Of a DNA stretch of 64,000 bases, positions 17,757-26,005 are shown piece by piece. Position 1 is the stretch's first letter. Every line of letters starts with the position of its first letter. The notes beneath the pieces are model-generated. The model was not told where the DNA came from. It ran no database searches and worked only from the letters and a program-made list of their open reading frames with translations. Origin of the DNA: Brucellaceae bacterium (GTDB taxonomy: Bacteria > Pseudomonadota > Alphaproteobacteria > Rhizobiales > Rhizobiaceae); contig JACKJV010000005.1 in NCBI GenBank assembly GCA_020637775.1, positions 186,001 through 250,000 of the forward strand, in the 5' to 3' direction. The position numbers and the translations under genes are program-made.

Positions 17757-19042
17757 TCTGGCTCGTGCTGGCCGCCGGGATCGTCCTGCTCGCCTCCGGC
17801 CTCGCGATTGCCTATGTCATCGGCGCGGCCGCGGTCCTGGCCTTCATCGCCACCGACAACACCCGTTATCTCGCCATCCTGCCGCAGCAGATCTTCTCCA
17901 AGATCGATGTCTTCGCGCTGATGGCGATGCCGCTGTTCATCCTGGCCGGCGAACTGATGAACAGGGGCGGCATCACACGGGTTCTCATCGACCTCGCCAT
18001 GGCCATGGTCGGGCGGCTGCGCGGCGGGCTCGGCCATGTCAACATCATGACCAGCGTGTTCTTCGCCGGCATTTCGGGCTCTGCTGTGGCCGATTCCGCG
18101 GCCGTTTCCAACACGCTGGTGCCGGCCATGCGCGAACGCGGCTACGACCTGGAATATGCCAGCGCCATCACCGCGGCGTCCTCGATCATCGGGCCGATCA
18201 TTCCGCCGTCGATCATCCTGATCTTCTACGGCGCGCTGATGAGCACGTCCGTCACGGCCCTGTTCATCGCCGGCATCGTGCCCGGATTGCTGCTTGCTGC
18301 CTCGCTGATGGCCGCCAATGCCATCTATGCCCGCATTCATCGTCACCCCCGCCTTGAAGCCGGCGATGTACCGCCCTTCCTGCCCGCCCTTCTCCACGCC
18401 CTGCCCGCGCTGCTGGTGCCCGCCATCATCCTGGGCGGCATCGTGTTCGGCCTGATGACACCGACAGAAGCGGCCGCCGTGGCCGTCGCGGTGGCCTGGG
18501 CTGGCGGCTATCACTATGAACGCATGGGGCTGGATGCGGTCTGGCAGGCGTTCCGGCGCACAGCCATGCTGTCGGGCGCGATCTTCCTGCTGATCGCCGC
18601 CGTTTCCGCGCTCGGGCATCTCAGCGCGCTGGAACGTGTGCCGGAAGCGATCTCTGCCACGGTCGATGCCATGGGCCTGGGTCCGGTCGGCTACATGATC
18701 GTGCTGAACGTGCTGTTCCTCGTCGCCGGCATGTTCCTGGACATACCCGTAGCGCTGGCGCTGCTGGTGCCATTGCTGGCGCCGACCGCGCTTGCGCAGG
18801 GCGCCGATCCCGTTCACCTTGGCATCGTGCTCTGCTTCAACCTGTGCATCGGGCTGGTCTCGCCACCGCTTGGCGGCTGCCTGCTGATGGTGACCACGGT
18901 GACAGGGGTGAACTACTGGCGCCTGGCGCGCGCGGTGATGCCGTTCGTGCTGGTGGAGGTTTTCGTGCTGGCGCTGCTGGTCACCTTTCCGCAGATCAGC
19001 CTGGCGCTGCCGCGCGCATTCGGACTTGCGGGTGGAGGATGA
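17753..19042 (+). CDS. dctM: TRAP transporter large permease (DctM)
   Basis: The 429-residue protein is a multi-helix inner-membrane permease of the tripartite ATP-independent periplasmic family. Recognisable blocks are the AMPLFILAGELMNRGG region, VFFAGISGSAVADSAAVSN, YASAITAASSIIGPIIPPSI, and a C-terminal GLVSPPLGGCLLMV. It moves an organic acid or amino acid, driven by the sodium or proton gradient, together with the DctP and DctQ proteins encoded next. Its start overlaps the dehydrogenase stop by 4 bp. The gene order here (M-P-Q) differs from the common P-Q-M. Confidence 0.95.
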   Translation: MIWLVLAAGIVLLASGLAIAYVIGAAAVLAFIATDNTRYLAILPQQIFSKIDVFALMAMPLFILAGELMNRGGITRVLIDLAMAMVGRLRGGLGHVNIMTSVFFAGISGSAVADSAAVSNTLVPAMRERGYDLEYASAITAASSIIGPIIPPSIILIFYGALMSTSVTALFIAGIVPGLLLAASLMAANAIYARIHRHPRLEAGDVPPFLPALLHALPALLVPAIILGGIVFGLMTPTEAAAVAVAVAWAGGYHYERMGLDAVWQAFRRTAMLSGAIFLLIAAVSALGHLSALERVPEAISATVDAMGLGPVGYMIVLNVLFLVAGMFLDIPVALALLVPLLAPTALAQGADPVHLGIVLCFNLCIGLVSPPLGGCLLMVTTVTGVNYWRLARAVMPFVLVEVFVLALLVTFPQISLALPRAFGLAGGG

Positions 19043-19091
19043 CCCGCATGCCAACGCATTGGTTCAAGCAAGGAAAACAGGGAGACGCGCA

Positions 19092-20063
19092 ATGAAACGA
19101 TTTGCTTTTATGGCTGCATTCGGGGCCGCACTCGCCATGGCGACCGCGGCAACAGCACAGGTCAAGGTTTCGCTCGACAGCCCGCCGGATCTGGAAGGAT
19201 CGGGCAGCTATGTCTGGGCCCATACCTTCAGCGAGCACCTCAATGCCAACGGCATGAAGGCCGAGGAATTCCAGCGCGGCGCGCTGGGCAGCGATGCGGA
19301 GGTCTTCGATCAGGTCAGCCAGGGCCTTGTCGAGGTGGCGATGGCGCCGCTCAACATCGTCGGATCGCTGGACAAGCTGATCTTCGGGCTGCGCCTGCCC
19401 TATTTCTTCGCCGACATGGAAGAGGTCGACCGCGCGCTTTACGATGGCGGCATGCTGGCGCGCATCAACGAGGGCACGACGCCGGGCGGCGTGCGCGTCG
19501 GTGCGGTGACCACCGTGGGTCCGGCCACCGGCATCTTCAATACCAAGCGCGACGTGAATTCGCTGGCCGACATGGAAGGCCTACGGATGCGCGCGCTGGA
19601 TGAGAGCCAGATCGAGCTCTACAAGAGCTGGGGTGCATCGGGCACGATCGTGAGCTGGGCGGAAGTGCCAAATGCGCTGCAGACGGGCGTCGCCGACGGT
19701 TACATGAACCCGGCCTTCGTGCCGCTGCTGTTCGGCCATACCGACTTCATCAAGCATTTCACCGACGCTGCCGTGGCGCCGTCGCTGCGCATCGCGATCA
19801 TTTCCGAACAGTGGTACGAGGGGCTTTCGGACGCCGACCGCAAGACGGTGGACGATGCCATCGCCGCCGCCGACAAGGCCAATCGCGACTGGCTCGGCAC
19901 GCAGTCCGGCGTCATCGACAAGCTGAAGGCGGCCGGTGTGTCGGTGGTCAACCTCTCGGACGCGGCGCGCGCGGAATTCCGCAAGGCCTCCGAAGCCACC
20001 TATGACAGCGGCCTCATCACGCCCGAGCAACTCGCCGAATGGCGCAAGGCCAAGGGCGAATGA
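19092..20063 (+). CDS. dctP: TRAP transporter substrate-binding protein (DctP)
   Basis: The 323-residue protein starts at 19092, with a GGGAG ribosome site and a cleavable signal peptide (MKRFAFMAAFGAALAMATAA, cleavage likely before QVKVS). The mature part is a periplasmic solute receptor with the DctP core: QRGALGSDAEVFDQVSQGLVEVA, then LADMEGLRMRALDESQ, then SWAEVPNALQTGVADGYMNP, near where the conserved carboxylate-clamp arginine is expected. The ligand probably carries a carboxylate; pairing with a D-amino-acid dehydrogenase suggests an amino acid or derivative. It overlaps the DctQ gene by 4 bp. Confidence 0.93.
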   Translation: MKRFAFMAAFGAALAMATAATAQVKVSLDSPPDLEGSGSYVWAHTFSEHLNANGMKAEEFQRGALGSDAEVFDQVSQGLVEVAMAPLNIVGSLDKLIFGLRLPYFFADMEEVDRALYDGGMLARINEGTTPGGVRVGAVTTVGPATGIFNTKRDVNSLADMEGLRMRALDESQIELYKSWGASGTIVSWAEVPNALQTGVADGYMNPAFVPLLFGHTDFIKHFTDAAVAPSLRIAIISEQWYEGLSDADRKTVDDAIAAADKANRDWLGTQSGVIDKLKAAGVSVVNLSDAARAEFRKASEATYDSGLITPEQLAEWRKAKGE

Positions 20064-20623
20064 CGGCGATGAACCGCCTTGCAACCGGTCTCGGCCGCCT
20101 TTCGGCCGGGATCGACCGCGTGGCCATGGTGCTGGCCGTGGCCGCGCTCTTCGTGATGCTGGGCGCAGCGCTGTGGCAGACCGTGGCGCGCTACATCTTC
20201 GCCTCGCCGCCCATCTGGACGGAGGAACTGGCGCGCCGCGCCATGGTGTGGGCCGGCATGCTGGGCGCCTCCTGCGCCTTTCGCGCCGGCGCCAACCCGG
20301 TGCTGTTTCCCGCCATGCTCGCCATTGGCGGGCGCACAGGCGCCGCACTTGCCCTGTTGCGCGCTGCCGGCGTGGTGCTGTTCGCCGCACCGGTTCTATG
20401 GTTTTCCGTCTTCGCGCCGGGCATGAACATGGCGCGCGGCTTTCTGGGCCGAAGCCTCGGACGGCAGGGCGAAATGCTCGACATTTCCATGATCTGGTTC
20501 ACGGCAGCCGTGCCGGTCGCCTTTGCCATCATCATCATTCACCTATTGGCCCTGTCGGCTGCCGGCCTTGCCGGCCAGCAGGCGGCGGGCGGCGTTCCGA
20601 CCGGGAGGGAACAAGCAAAATGA
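20060..20623 (+). CDS. dctQ: TRAP transporter small permease (DctQ)
   Basis: The 187-residue membrane protein has four predicted helices and the DctQ pattern WTEELARRAMVWAGMLGASCAFR after the second helix. The start ATG overlaps the stop of the binding-protein gene (ATGA), and its own stop overlaps the MlrC-family start in the same way. A second ATG three codons later is possible. It completes the transporter with DctM and DctP. Confidence 0.93.
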   Translation: MTAMNRLATGLGRLSAGIDRVAMVLAVAALFVMLGAALWQTVARYIFASPPIWTEELARRAMVWAGMLGASCAFRAGANPVLFPAMLAIGGRTGAALALLRAAGVVLFAAPVLWFSVFAPGMNMARGFLGRSLGRQGEMLDISMIWFTAAVPVAFAIIIIHLLALSAAGLAGQQAAGGVPTGREQAK

Positions 20624-22071
20624 AGGTCTTCATCGCCGGCCTGAGCACCGAGACGAATTCGTTTTCACCGCTGCCCACCGGCACTCTGAGCTTTGACGAA
20701 GCGGGCATCCGCCATGGCGACGCGACAGCCCATCCGAAGGAATATTTCACCGCGCCGCTGCACATCTGGCGCGCGGCGGCAGAAGCGCGCGGCTGGGACG
20801 TGGTGGAATCCCTGTCGGCCCATGCCCAGCCTGCCGGTCCGACCGTACGCAAGGTCTACGAGGACTTCCGCGACGAGATCGTGGCCGACCTGAAGCGCTG
20901 CGGCGGGGCGGACATCGTGCTGCTGGCACTGCATGGCGCGATGATCGCCGACGGGTACGACGATTGCGAGGGTGACCTGATCGCCCATTGCCGCGCGGCC
21001 GCGCCGGACGCGGTGATCGGCGGCCTGCTCGATCCGCATTGCCATCTGACCGAAACCATGCTGACACAGGCAACGCTTCTGGTCGCCTTCAAGGAATATC
21101 CGCATATCGACATTCCCGAACGGGCCGAAGACCTGTTCCGTCTGGCCGCCGACACCGCCGCCGGCAAAATCCGGCCGGTCATGCGCGATTTCGATTGCCG
21201 CATGATCCTTGCCATGCCGACGCCCTCCGGGCCGATGCGCGACTTCGTCGACGCCATGGCCGCGCGCGAGGGCAAGGACGGCATCCTGTCGCTTTCCATC
21301 GCGCATGGCTTTCCCTGGGGGGATCATCCGCGCACCGGCACACGGACCTTCGCCATCATGGACGGAGACGAGGCCGGCGCGGCGCAGGTCGCTGAAGAGC
21401 TTGGCCGCTCGCTTTACGCGATCCGCCACCAGTTGCTGCCCGACATGGCCGATATCGACCGGGCGCTGGACATGGCTGAAGCCGAGCCAAGCGGCCCGGT
21501 GGTGCTGGCCGACGTGTCCGACAATGCCGGCGGTGGCGCGCCGTCGGACGCCACGTTTCTGCTGCGCGCCATGATCGAACGCGGCATGACCTCGGTTGCA
21601 ACCGGGCTCTACTGGGACCCGGTGGCGGTGCGCATCTGCCGGGAAGCCGGCGAAGGCGCGACCCTGCCGCTCAGGCTCGGCGGCAAGTGCGGGCCGATGT
21701 CGGGCGATCCGCTCGACCTGACCGTCACGGTGCGCAAATGCGCCTCCGGCCTGACACAGCGCTTCGGCACCTTGCCCGCGCCGATGGGCGAAGCGGTCTG
21801 GATCGAGGCGAACGGCATCGACATCGTCATCAATGACGTGCGCGGCCAGACCTTCCACCCGGAAGCCTTCGAGCAACTGGGCATCGACCTGTCGAAGCGC
21901 CGCTATGTCTGCGTGAAGTCCTCCAACCATTACCAGGCAGGCTTCAACCCGATCGCCGCGCGCGTCATTCCTGTCGCCACGCCCGGCGCGATCACGCCGG
22001 ACTATGCCAACATTCCCTATCGCAAGCGGGCACGCGACTACTGGCCCGCAGTGCCGGATCCGCTGTCATGA
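20620..22071 (+). CDS. MlrC (M81) family metallo-hydrolase
   Basis: The 483-residue protein begins MKVFIAGLSTETNSFSPL and follows the MlrC/DUF1485 pattern: probable zinc ligands in STETN, LDPHCHLT and SDNAGGGAPSD, and a C-terminal VKSSNHYQAGFNPIA. The founding member opens the terminal peptide of microcystin breakdown products, but most relatives have unknown substrates and occur in catabolic operons. No mlrA, mlrB or mlrD genes are present, so microcystin degradation is not implied. Translation is coupled (ATGA) to both neighbours. It may hydrolyse the imported compound to release the amino acid used by the DauA-like enzyme. Confidence 0.87.
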   Translation: MKVFIAGLSTETNSFSPLPTGTLSFDEAGIRHGDATAHPKEYFTAPLHIWRAAAEARGWDVVESLSAHAQPAGPTVRKVYEDFRDEIVADLKRCGGADIVLLALHGAMIADGYDDCEGDLIAHCRAAAPDAVIGGLLDPHCHLTETMLTQATLLVAFKEYPHIDIPERAEDLFRLAADTAAGKIRPVMRDFDCRMILAMPTPSGPMRDFVDAMAAREGKDGILSLSIAHGFPWGDHPRTGTRTFAIMDGDEAGAAQVAEELGRSLYAIRHQLLPDMADIDRALDMAEAEPSGPVVLADVSDNAGGGAPSDATFLLRAMIERGMTSVATGLYWDPVAVRICREAGEGATLPLRLGGKCGPMSGDPLDLTVTVRKCASGLTQRFGTLPAPMGEAVWIEANGIDIVINDVRGQTFHPEAFEQLGIDLSKRRYVCVKSSNHYQAGFNPIAARVIPVATPGAITPDYANIPYRKRARDYWPAVPDPLS

Positions 22072-22919
22072 CCAATGCCCTGATTGCCGCGCGCGACGCC
22101 TTCGCGCTTGCCCATCCCGAACAGCGCGCCGTGTTCGACGGCCGCGACTGGGGTTTTCGCGACATCGGCAGCGGCCCCTGCCTGCTGCTCATCCCTGGCA
22201 CGCTGGGGCGCGGTGACATTTTCTGGCAACAGATCGAGGCGCTTTCGGACCGGCTGCGCATCGTTGCCGTCTCCTATCCCGACCGTGGCGGCATCGCGGA
22301 CTGGGCGGACGACCTGTTCGCGCTCCTCGACCGGCTTGGCATCGCGCAAGCCAGCGTGCTCGGCAGTTCGCTGGGTGGCTATCTGGCGCAGTTCATGGCG
22401 GGGACATGGCCCGAGCGCGTGGAGCGGCTCATCGCGGCCAACACGCTGCATTCCGTGGCAGGCCTTGCCGGGCGCATGCCCTATGCGCTCGACCTGATGG
22501 CCGCGCCCATCGACGATCTGCGCGCCGGGTTCGGCAACGGGCTGAATGTCTGGCGCGACACCCATCCGGACCAGGGCGACCTGGTCGCGCTGCTGTTGCA
22601 GGAGGCCGGCGGGCGCATCCTGGAAGGCGAGTTGCGCGCACGGCTGAACGCGCTGAAGACCGCGCCGGAGCTGCCGCCGGTGCCGCTGGCGCCGAACCGC
22701 ATCTTCACTGTCGAGGCCGATGACGACCCGCTGATCCCGCCGGACATGCGCGTGGCGGTGCGCGAACGGCTGCAACCCGGCACCGCCTATCGCTTCCTGC
22801 ATGGCGGCCATTTCCCCTATGTCGTGCGGCCGGACCACTACACCTCCATGCTGGCGACGATGATGAACCTGGAACAGACCGGCCCCGCCTGGGGCGAAGG
22901 CAAGGAGCGAACGGCATGA
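22068..22919 (+). CDS. Alpha/beta hydrolase, maspardin-like
   Basis: This is a 283-residue serine hydrolase of the alpha/beta fold. The nucleophile elbow is GSSLGG (Ser101), the acid is probably in EADDDPLIPP near residue 223, and the histidine is in LHGGHFPYVV near residue 255. The core WQQIEALSDRLRIVAVSYPD, then SVLGSSLGGYLAQFMAG, resembles eukaryotic maspardin more than typical bacterial esterases. The substrate is unknown; position suggests ester, lactone or amide cleavage in the same pathway. It overlaps both neighbours by 4 bp. Confidence 0.85.
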   Translation: MTNALIAARDAFALAHPEQRAVFDGRDWGFRDIGSGPCLLLIPGTLGRGDIFWQQIEALSDRLRIVAVSYPDRGGIADWADDLFALLDRLGIAQASVLGSSLGGYLAQFMAGTWPERVERLIAANTLHSVAGLAGRMPYALDLMAAPIDDLRAGFGNGLNVWRDTHPDQGDLVALLLQEAGGRILEGELRARLNALKTAPELPPVPLAPNRIFTVEADDDPLIPPDMRVAVRERLQPGTAYRFLHGGHFPYVVRPDHYTSMLATMMNLEQTGPAWGEGKERTA

Positions 22920-23893
22920 TCGTGTTGAGCCATTCGGATGTGGAAGCCCTGCTTTCCATGAAGGACGCCATCGCGGTGATCGCGGGCGTGATGCCGCAGG
23001 TTTCGGCCGGCAAGGCGGAATTGCCGCTGCGCAGCGTCATTCCCGTGGGCGGGGCGAACCGGATGGGCATCATGCCGGGAGCACTTGCCGAAGCGGGCTG
23101 CTATGGCATCAAGCTCGTCAGCCTGTTTCCCGGCAATCCGGCCAGGGGCCTGTCTTCCCATCGCGGCGCCATGGTGCTGTTCGAGGCGGAAACGGGAGAG
23201 GCGACCGCCATGATGGATGCCAGCCTTCTGACCGCGGTGCGCACGGCGGCAGCAAGCGGCGTGGCGACGCGGGCACTGGCCCGCCCGAATTGCGAGACGC
23301 TGGCCATTGTCGGTTATGGCGAGCAGGCCGAACACCATCTCGCTGCCATGGCCGAGGTGCGGCCCATCCGCCGCGTCACCGTTGCAGGCCGTTCGGCGGA
23401 CAAGGCAGCGGCCTTCTGCGAGCGGGCGGCCTCACGCCATGCGGGCCTGACCTTTTCCTCGACAACCGACATCGAGGCTGCCGTGCGCGATGCCGATCTC
23501 GTCTGCACGGTCACCGCCTCGCCGGTGCCGGTTCTCAAGGGCGACTGGCTGGCTCCGGGCTGCCATGTCAACGTCGTGGGATCTTCCATTCCCAGCATGC
23601 GCGAGGTGGACGACCGCTTCGTCGAACGGGCCTCGATCTGGGTCGACTACCTGCCCTCGACACTGGCTCAGGCCGGCGAGATCGTGGACATGATCGCCGC
23701 AGGCCGGTTTTCCGCCGATGCGATCCGGGCGGAAATCGGCAATGTGCTGGCCGGCAAGGCGCCAGGGCGCGCGTCGTCCGACGAGATCACGGCCTACCGC
23801 TCGCTCGGCATCGCGGCGCAGGATCTGGCCGCCGCACAATTCGTCGTCAACCGGGCCATCGCACAGGGACGCGGGCAGAGCGTTTCGCTGTAG
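22916..23893 (+). CDS. Ornithine cyclodeaminase/mu-crystallin family dehydrogenase (DauB-like candidate)
   Basis: This 325-residue NAD(P)-binding protein has the family core LMDASLLTAVRTAAASGVATRALAR, the nucleotide motif VGYGEQAEHH, and GCHVNVVGSSIPSMREVDD. Members include ornithine cyclodeaminase, ketimine reductase, alanine dehydrogenase and the L-arginine dehydrogenase DauB. DauB works with DauA to convert D-arginine to L-arginine through the 2-oxo acid. As this gene ends the operon that starts with a DauA-type enzyme, reductive amination of the same 2-oxo acid (or reduction of its cyclic imine) is the likely role. It overlaps the hydrolase gene by 4 bp. Confidence 0.85.
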   Translation: MIVLSHSDVEALLSMKDAIAVIAGVMPQVSAGKAELPLRSVIPVGGANRMGIMPGALAEAGCYGIKLVSLFPGNPARGLSSHRGAMVLFEAETGEATAMMDASLLTAVRTAAASGVATRALARPNCETLAIVGYGEQAEHHLAAMAEVRPIRRVTVAGRSADKAAAFCERAASRHAGLTFSSTTDIEAAVRDADLVCTVTASPVPVLKGDWLAPGCHVNVVGSSIPSMREVDDRFVERASIWVDYLPSTLAQAGEIVDMIAAGRFSADAIRAEIGNVLAGKAPGRASSDEITAYRSLGIAAQDLAAAQFVVNRAIAQGRGQSVSL

Positions 23894-23977
23894 GACCGGC
23901 CAGCCGCCCTTCCCGAACGCGGCCGCAACGGGTATCACCATGCAGATCTTTCTCGGTGAAAACCCGGCAGCCCGGCC

Positions 23978-24976
23978 ATGCGCGACATCAACATCAAGGC
24001 GACTGAATATTTCGAGGCGGTCGCCCGGCTGGGGTCGGTGACCAAGGCCGCCCAGGAACTGGGCGTCTCGCCATCGGCGGTGTCGCAACAGATCCGCAAC
24101 CTCGAAAGCCAGTTCGGCGTGCGCCTGTTCCGGCGGGAAAAGCGCAAGCTCATCCTGACGCTGGACGGGGACCGGCTGTTCCAGACCACGACACAGGCCT
24201 TCGCCGCGATCCGCAATGCGCGCAGCTCGATTGCCCGCCAGCGCGAGGTGCGCAACCTCATCATCCGCGTCAGCCCCAGTTTCGGCGTGCGGTGGCTGGG
24301 CCCGCGCATCAACGGGTTCCTGACGGCCAATCCGGACTGGAACATCCGTATCGACGCAACGCCGGATTTCTCGGCCTTCGAGACGGAGGCCGTCGATTTC
24401 GACTTGCGCTATGGCATGGGCGGCTGGGCGGGCCTTGCCGAACGCAGCGTGCTGAACGATCTCGTGCTGCCGCTGTGCAGCCCCGGCTATCTGGCCGAAC
24501 TGAAGGCGGTCTCGCCCGATCCGGCCGAACAGATCCGGGCCGCCCGGCTGATCGACAGCGTCAAGTCGCTTCTGCGCTGGGACCTGTGGCTGGCGCAGAA
24601 CGACATCGCGGTTCCCGATCTCAACTATCCGCTGCGCTTCGACCGCTCCTCCATGTCCATCGAACTGGCCAAGCAAGGGGGCGGACTGGCGCTCGACAGC
24701 GTGACGCTGTGCCTGCCGGAACTCAGCCGCGGCGAACTGGTGCCGTTCTGCCCGGATATTCCGGTCATCGATTTTCCGGCCTACTGGATGGTTTGCCCGC
24801 CGCGCCACTTCACCCGGCGCATCGTCAACCGCTTCGCCGACTGGCTCAGCCTCCAAAGCGCGGCGCACGAGACGGAGGCGCGGCGCATGCTGGGGGAATT
24901 CGGCTGCCAGTTCCGCAAGGAAACGGCGGACGTGCCTCAGGCCTTGCTGACCGGCTTTCCGGTCAATGCCTCATAG
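23978..24976 (+). CDS. LysR-family regulator, GcvA-like
   Basis: The 332-residue protein has an N-terminal winged helix (LGSVTKAAQELGVSPSAVSQ, then LESQFGVRLFRR) and a GcvA-type effector domain (VSPSFGVRWLGPRINGFL). It lies 84 bp after the putative D-amino-acid operon on the same strand and converges with the ltnD-like gene, overlapping its 3' end by 40 bp. It could respond to the imported compound or control the neighbouring tetronate-type genes; the sequence does not decide. A second regulator (XRE-cupin) already heads the operon. Confidence 0.9.
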   Translation: MRDINIKATEYFEAVARLGSVTKAAQELGVSPSAVSQQIRNLESQFGVRLFRREKRKLILTLDGDRLFQTTTQAFAAIRNARSSIARQREVRNLIIRVSPSFGVRWLGPRINGFLTANPDWNIRIDATPDFSAFETEAVDFDLRYGMGGWAGLAERSVLNDLVLPLCSPGYLAELKAVSPDPAEQIRAARLIDSVKSLLRWDLWLAQNDIAVPDLNYPLRFDRSSMSIELAKQGGGLALDSVTLCLPELSRGELVPFCPDIPVIDFPAYWMVCPPRHFTRRIVNRFADWLSLQSAAHETEARRMLGEFGCQFRKETADVPQALLTGFPVNAS

Positions 24977-25827
24977 GCCTTCACCACGGCGCTGTCGTCC
25001 TGCTTTCCGTGGCCAAGACCGGATGCGGCCAGCAGCATCTGGTGCGCGGCGGCGGCCAACGGCAGGGGCGCGGAAACGTCACGGCCCGCCTGCATCACCA
25101 GTCCCAGATCCTTGACGAAGATGTCGACGGTGGACGTGACGGACGGCTCATCCTCCATCATGCGCGGCACGCGGTCGTCAGCCATCCAGCTTTGCCCCGC
25201 GGAGGACGAGACGATCTCGTGCAGCTTGCGCGGATCGCAGCCGGCCCTGGCGCCGAGCGCCATGTATTCGGCCGCGGCCACGAGATGAACTCCGGCGGCA
25301 AGCTGATGCACGACCTTGTAGGTGGAGCCGATACCGGCTTCTCCGCCAAGCCGGTGAACCGTGTTCGCGACAGCCGCCAGCAAGGATCCGGCGCGCGCGA
25401 AGGCTTCATCAGGCCCCGAGGCCATGACGGTCAGGGTTCCGGCCCGCGCCCCCACCTGCCCGCCCGAAACCGGGGCATCGAGCATGTGATGGCCAAGGGC
25501 GTTCAGTCTGGCGGCGATGTCACGGGCGTCGGAGGGGGCGATCGTGGAGGAAAGCACGACGGTTGCCGATGGCGCCAGCGCATGCGCCGCGCCGCTGTCG
25601 AAAAGAACCGTGCGGGCCTGATCCGCATTGACCACCATGACGAGGAGCAGGCCGGCGCCGCTTGCCGCCCCTGCCGCCGTTTCGGACGGATCGCCGCCAA
25701 GGGCGGCGAAGCGCTCGCGGGCCGCCGGGGCGATGTCATAGCCTGTCAACGCAATGCCGGCCTGCAGGATATTGCCGGCCATGCCGAGCCCCATGGCGCC
25801 AAGGCCGATGATTGCCGTCTTGTCCAT
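24937..25827 (-). CDS. ltnD: L-threonate dehydrogenase-like 3-hydroxyacid dehydrogenase
   Basis: This 296-residue NAD-dependent beta-hydroxyacid dehydrogenase has the Rossmann motif GLGAMG at 8-13, the substrate loop DAPVSGGQVGA, and the catalytic lysine in GSTYKVVHQLAAGVH. The HQ after that lysine (instead of NN), SSAGQSWM, STVDIFVKDLGLV and the closing GHGKQDDSAVVK match L-threonate dehydrogenase (LtnD/YgbJ) rather than 3-hydroxyisobutyrate dehydrogenase. The product would be a 2-oxotetronate. It is divergent from an isomerase and a dihydroxyacetone-kinase-like gene. The usual otnK and otnC genes of the threonate route are not visible. Confidence 0.82.
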   Translation of the reverse strand: MDKTAIIGLGAMGLGMAGNILQAGIALTGYDIAPAARERFAALGGDPSETAAGAASGAGLLLVMVVNADQARTVLFDSGAAHALAPSATVVLSSTIAPSDARDIAARLNALGHHMLDAPVSGGQVGARAGTLTVMASGPDEAFARAGSLLAAVANTVHRLGGEAGIGSTYKVVHQLAAGVHLVAAAEYMALGARAGCDPRKLHEIVSSSAGQSWMADDRVPRMMEDEPSVTSTVDIFVKDLGLVMQAGRDVSAPLPLAAAAHQMLLAASGLGHGKQDDSAVVKAYEALTGKPVSKA

Positions 25828-26005
25828 GCCGTCTCCTCCCGTGCCAAGAGGTAGCAGGGGTTAAGCCGCCGCTCCAATGGGCAAATGTGCAAAGGTTTGT
25901 AGAAAATCTTAATATCGACCATGGCTGCGTTTGCCTATCCCTTGCGCCAGCGATCACCGCGTCCGATGCCAGCACAGTAGCCAGGACGCCGACCGGGAGG
26001 ACATG
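25828..26005. promoter_or_regulatory. Divergent promoter region between ltnD-like and isomerase genes
   Basis: The 178-bp region is AT-richer around 25880-25925 (GCAAATGTGCAAAGG, then AAAATCTTAATATCG). TGCAAA/GCAAAT-type steps recur within 15 bp and may be operator half-sites. It must contain the promoters of both divergent genes. The isomerase ribosome site GGGAGG lies at its right end. I cannot assign a specific regulator. Confidence 0.4.

Noticed and set aside
19936..22071. Long N-terminal extension of the MlrC-family protein
   Set aside because: The first 228 codons overlap dctP and dctQ in another frame. The conserved start MKVFIAGLSTETN is at 20620 with an ATGA overlap.
20620..22071. 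Microcystin-degradation cluster
   Set aside because: Only an MlrC-family gene is present; mlrA, mlrB and mlrD are absent and the family is common in unrelated catabolic operons.
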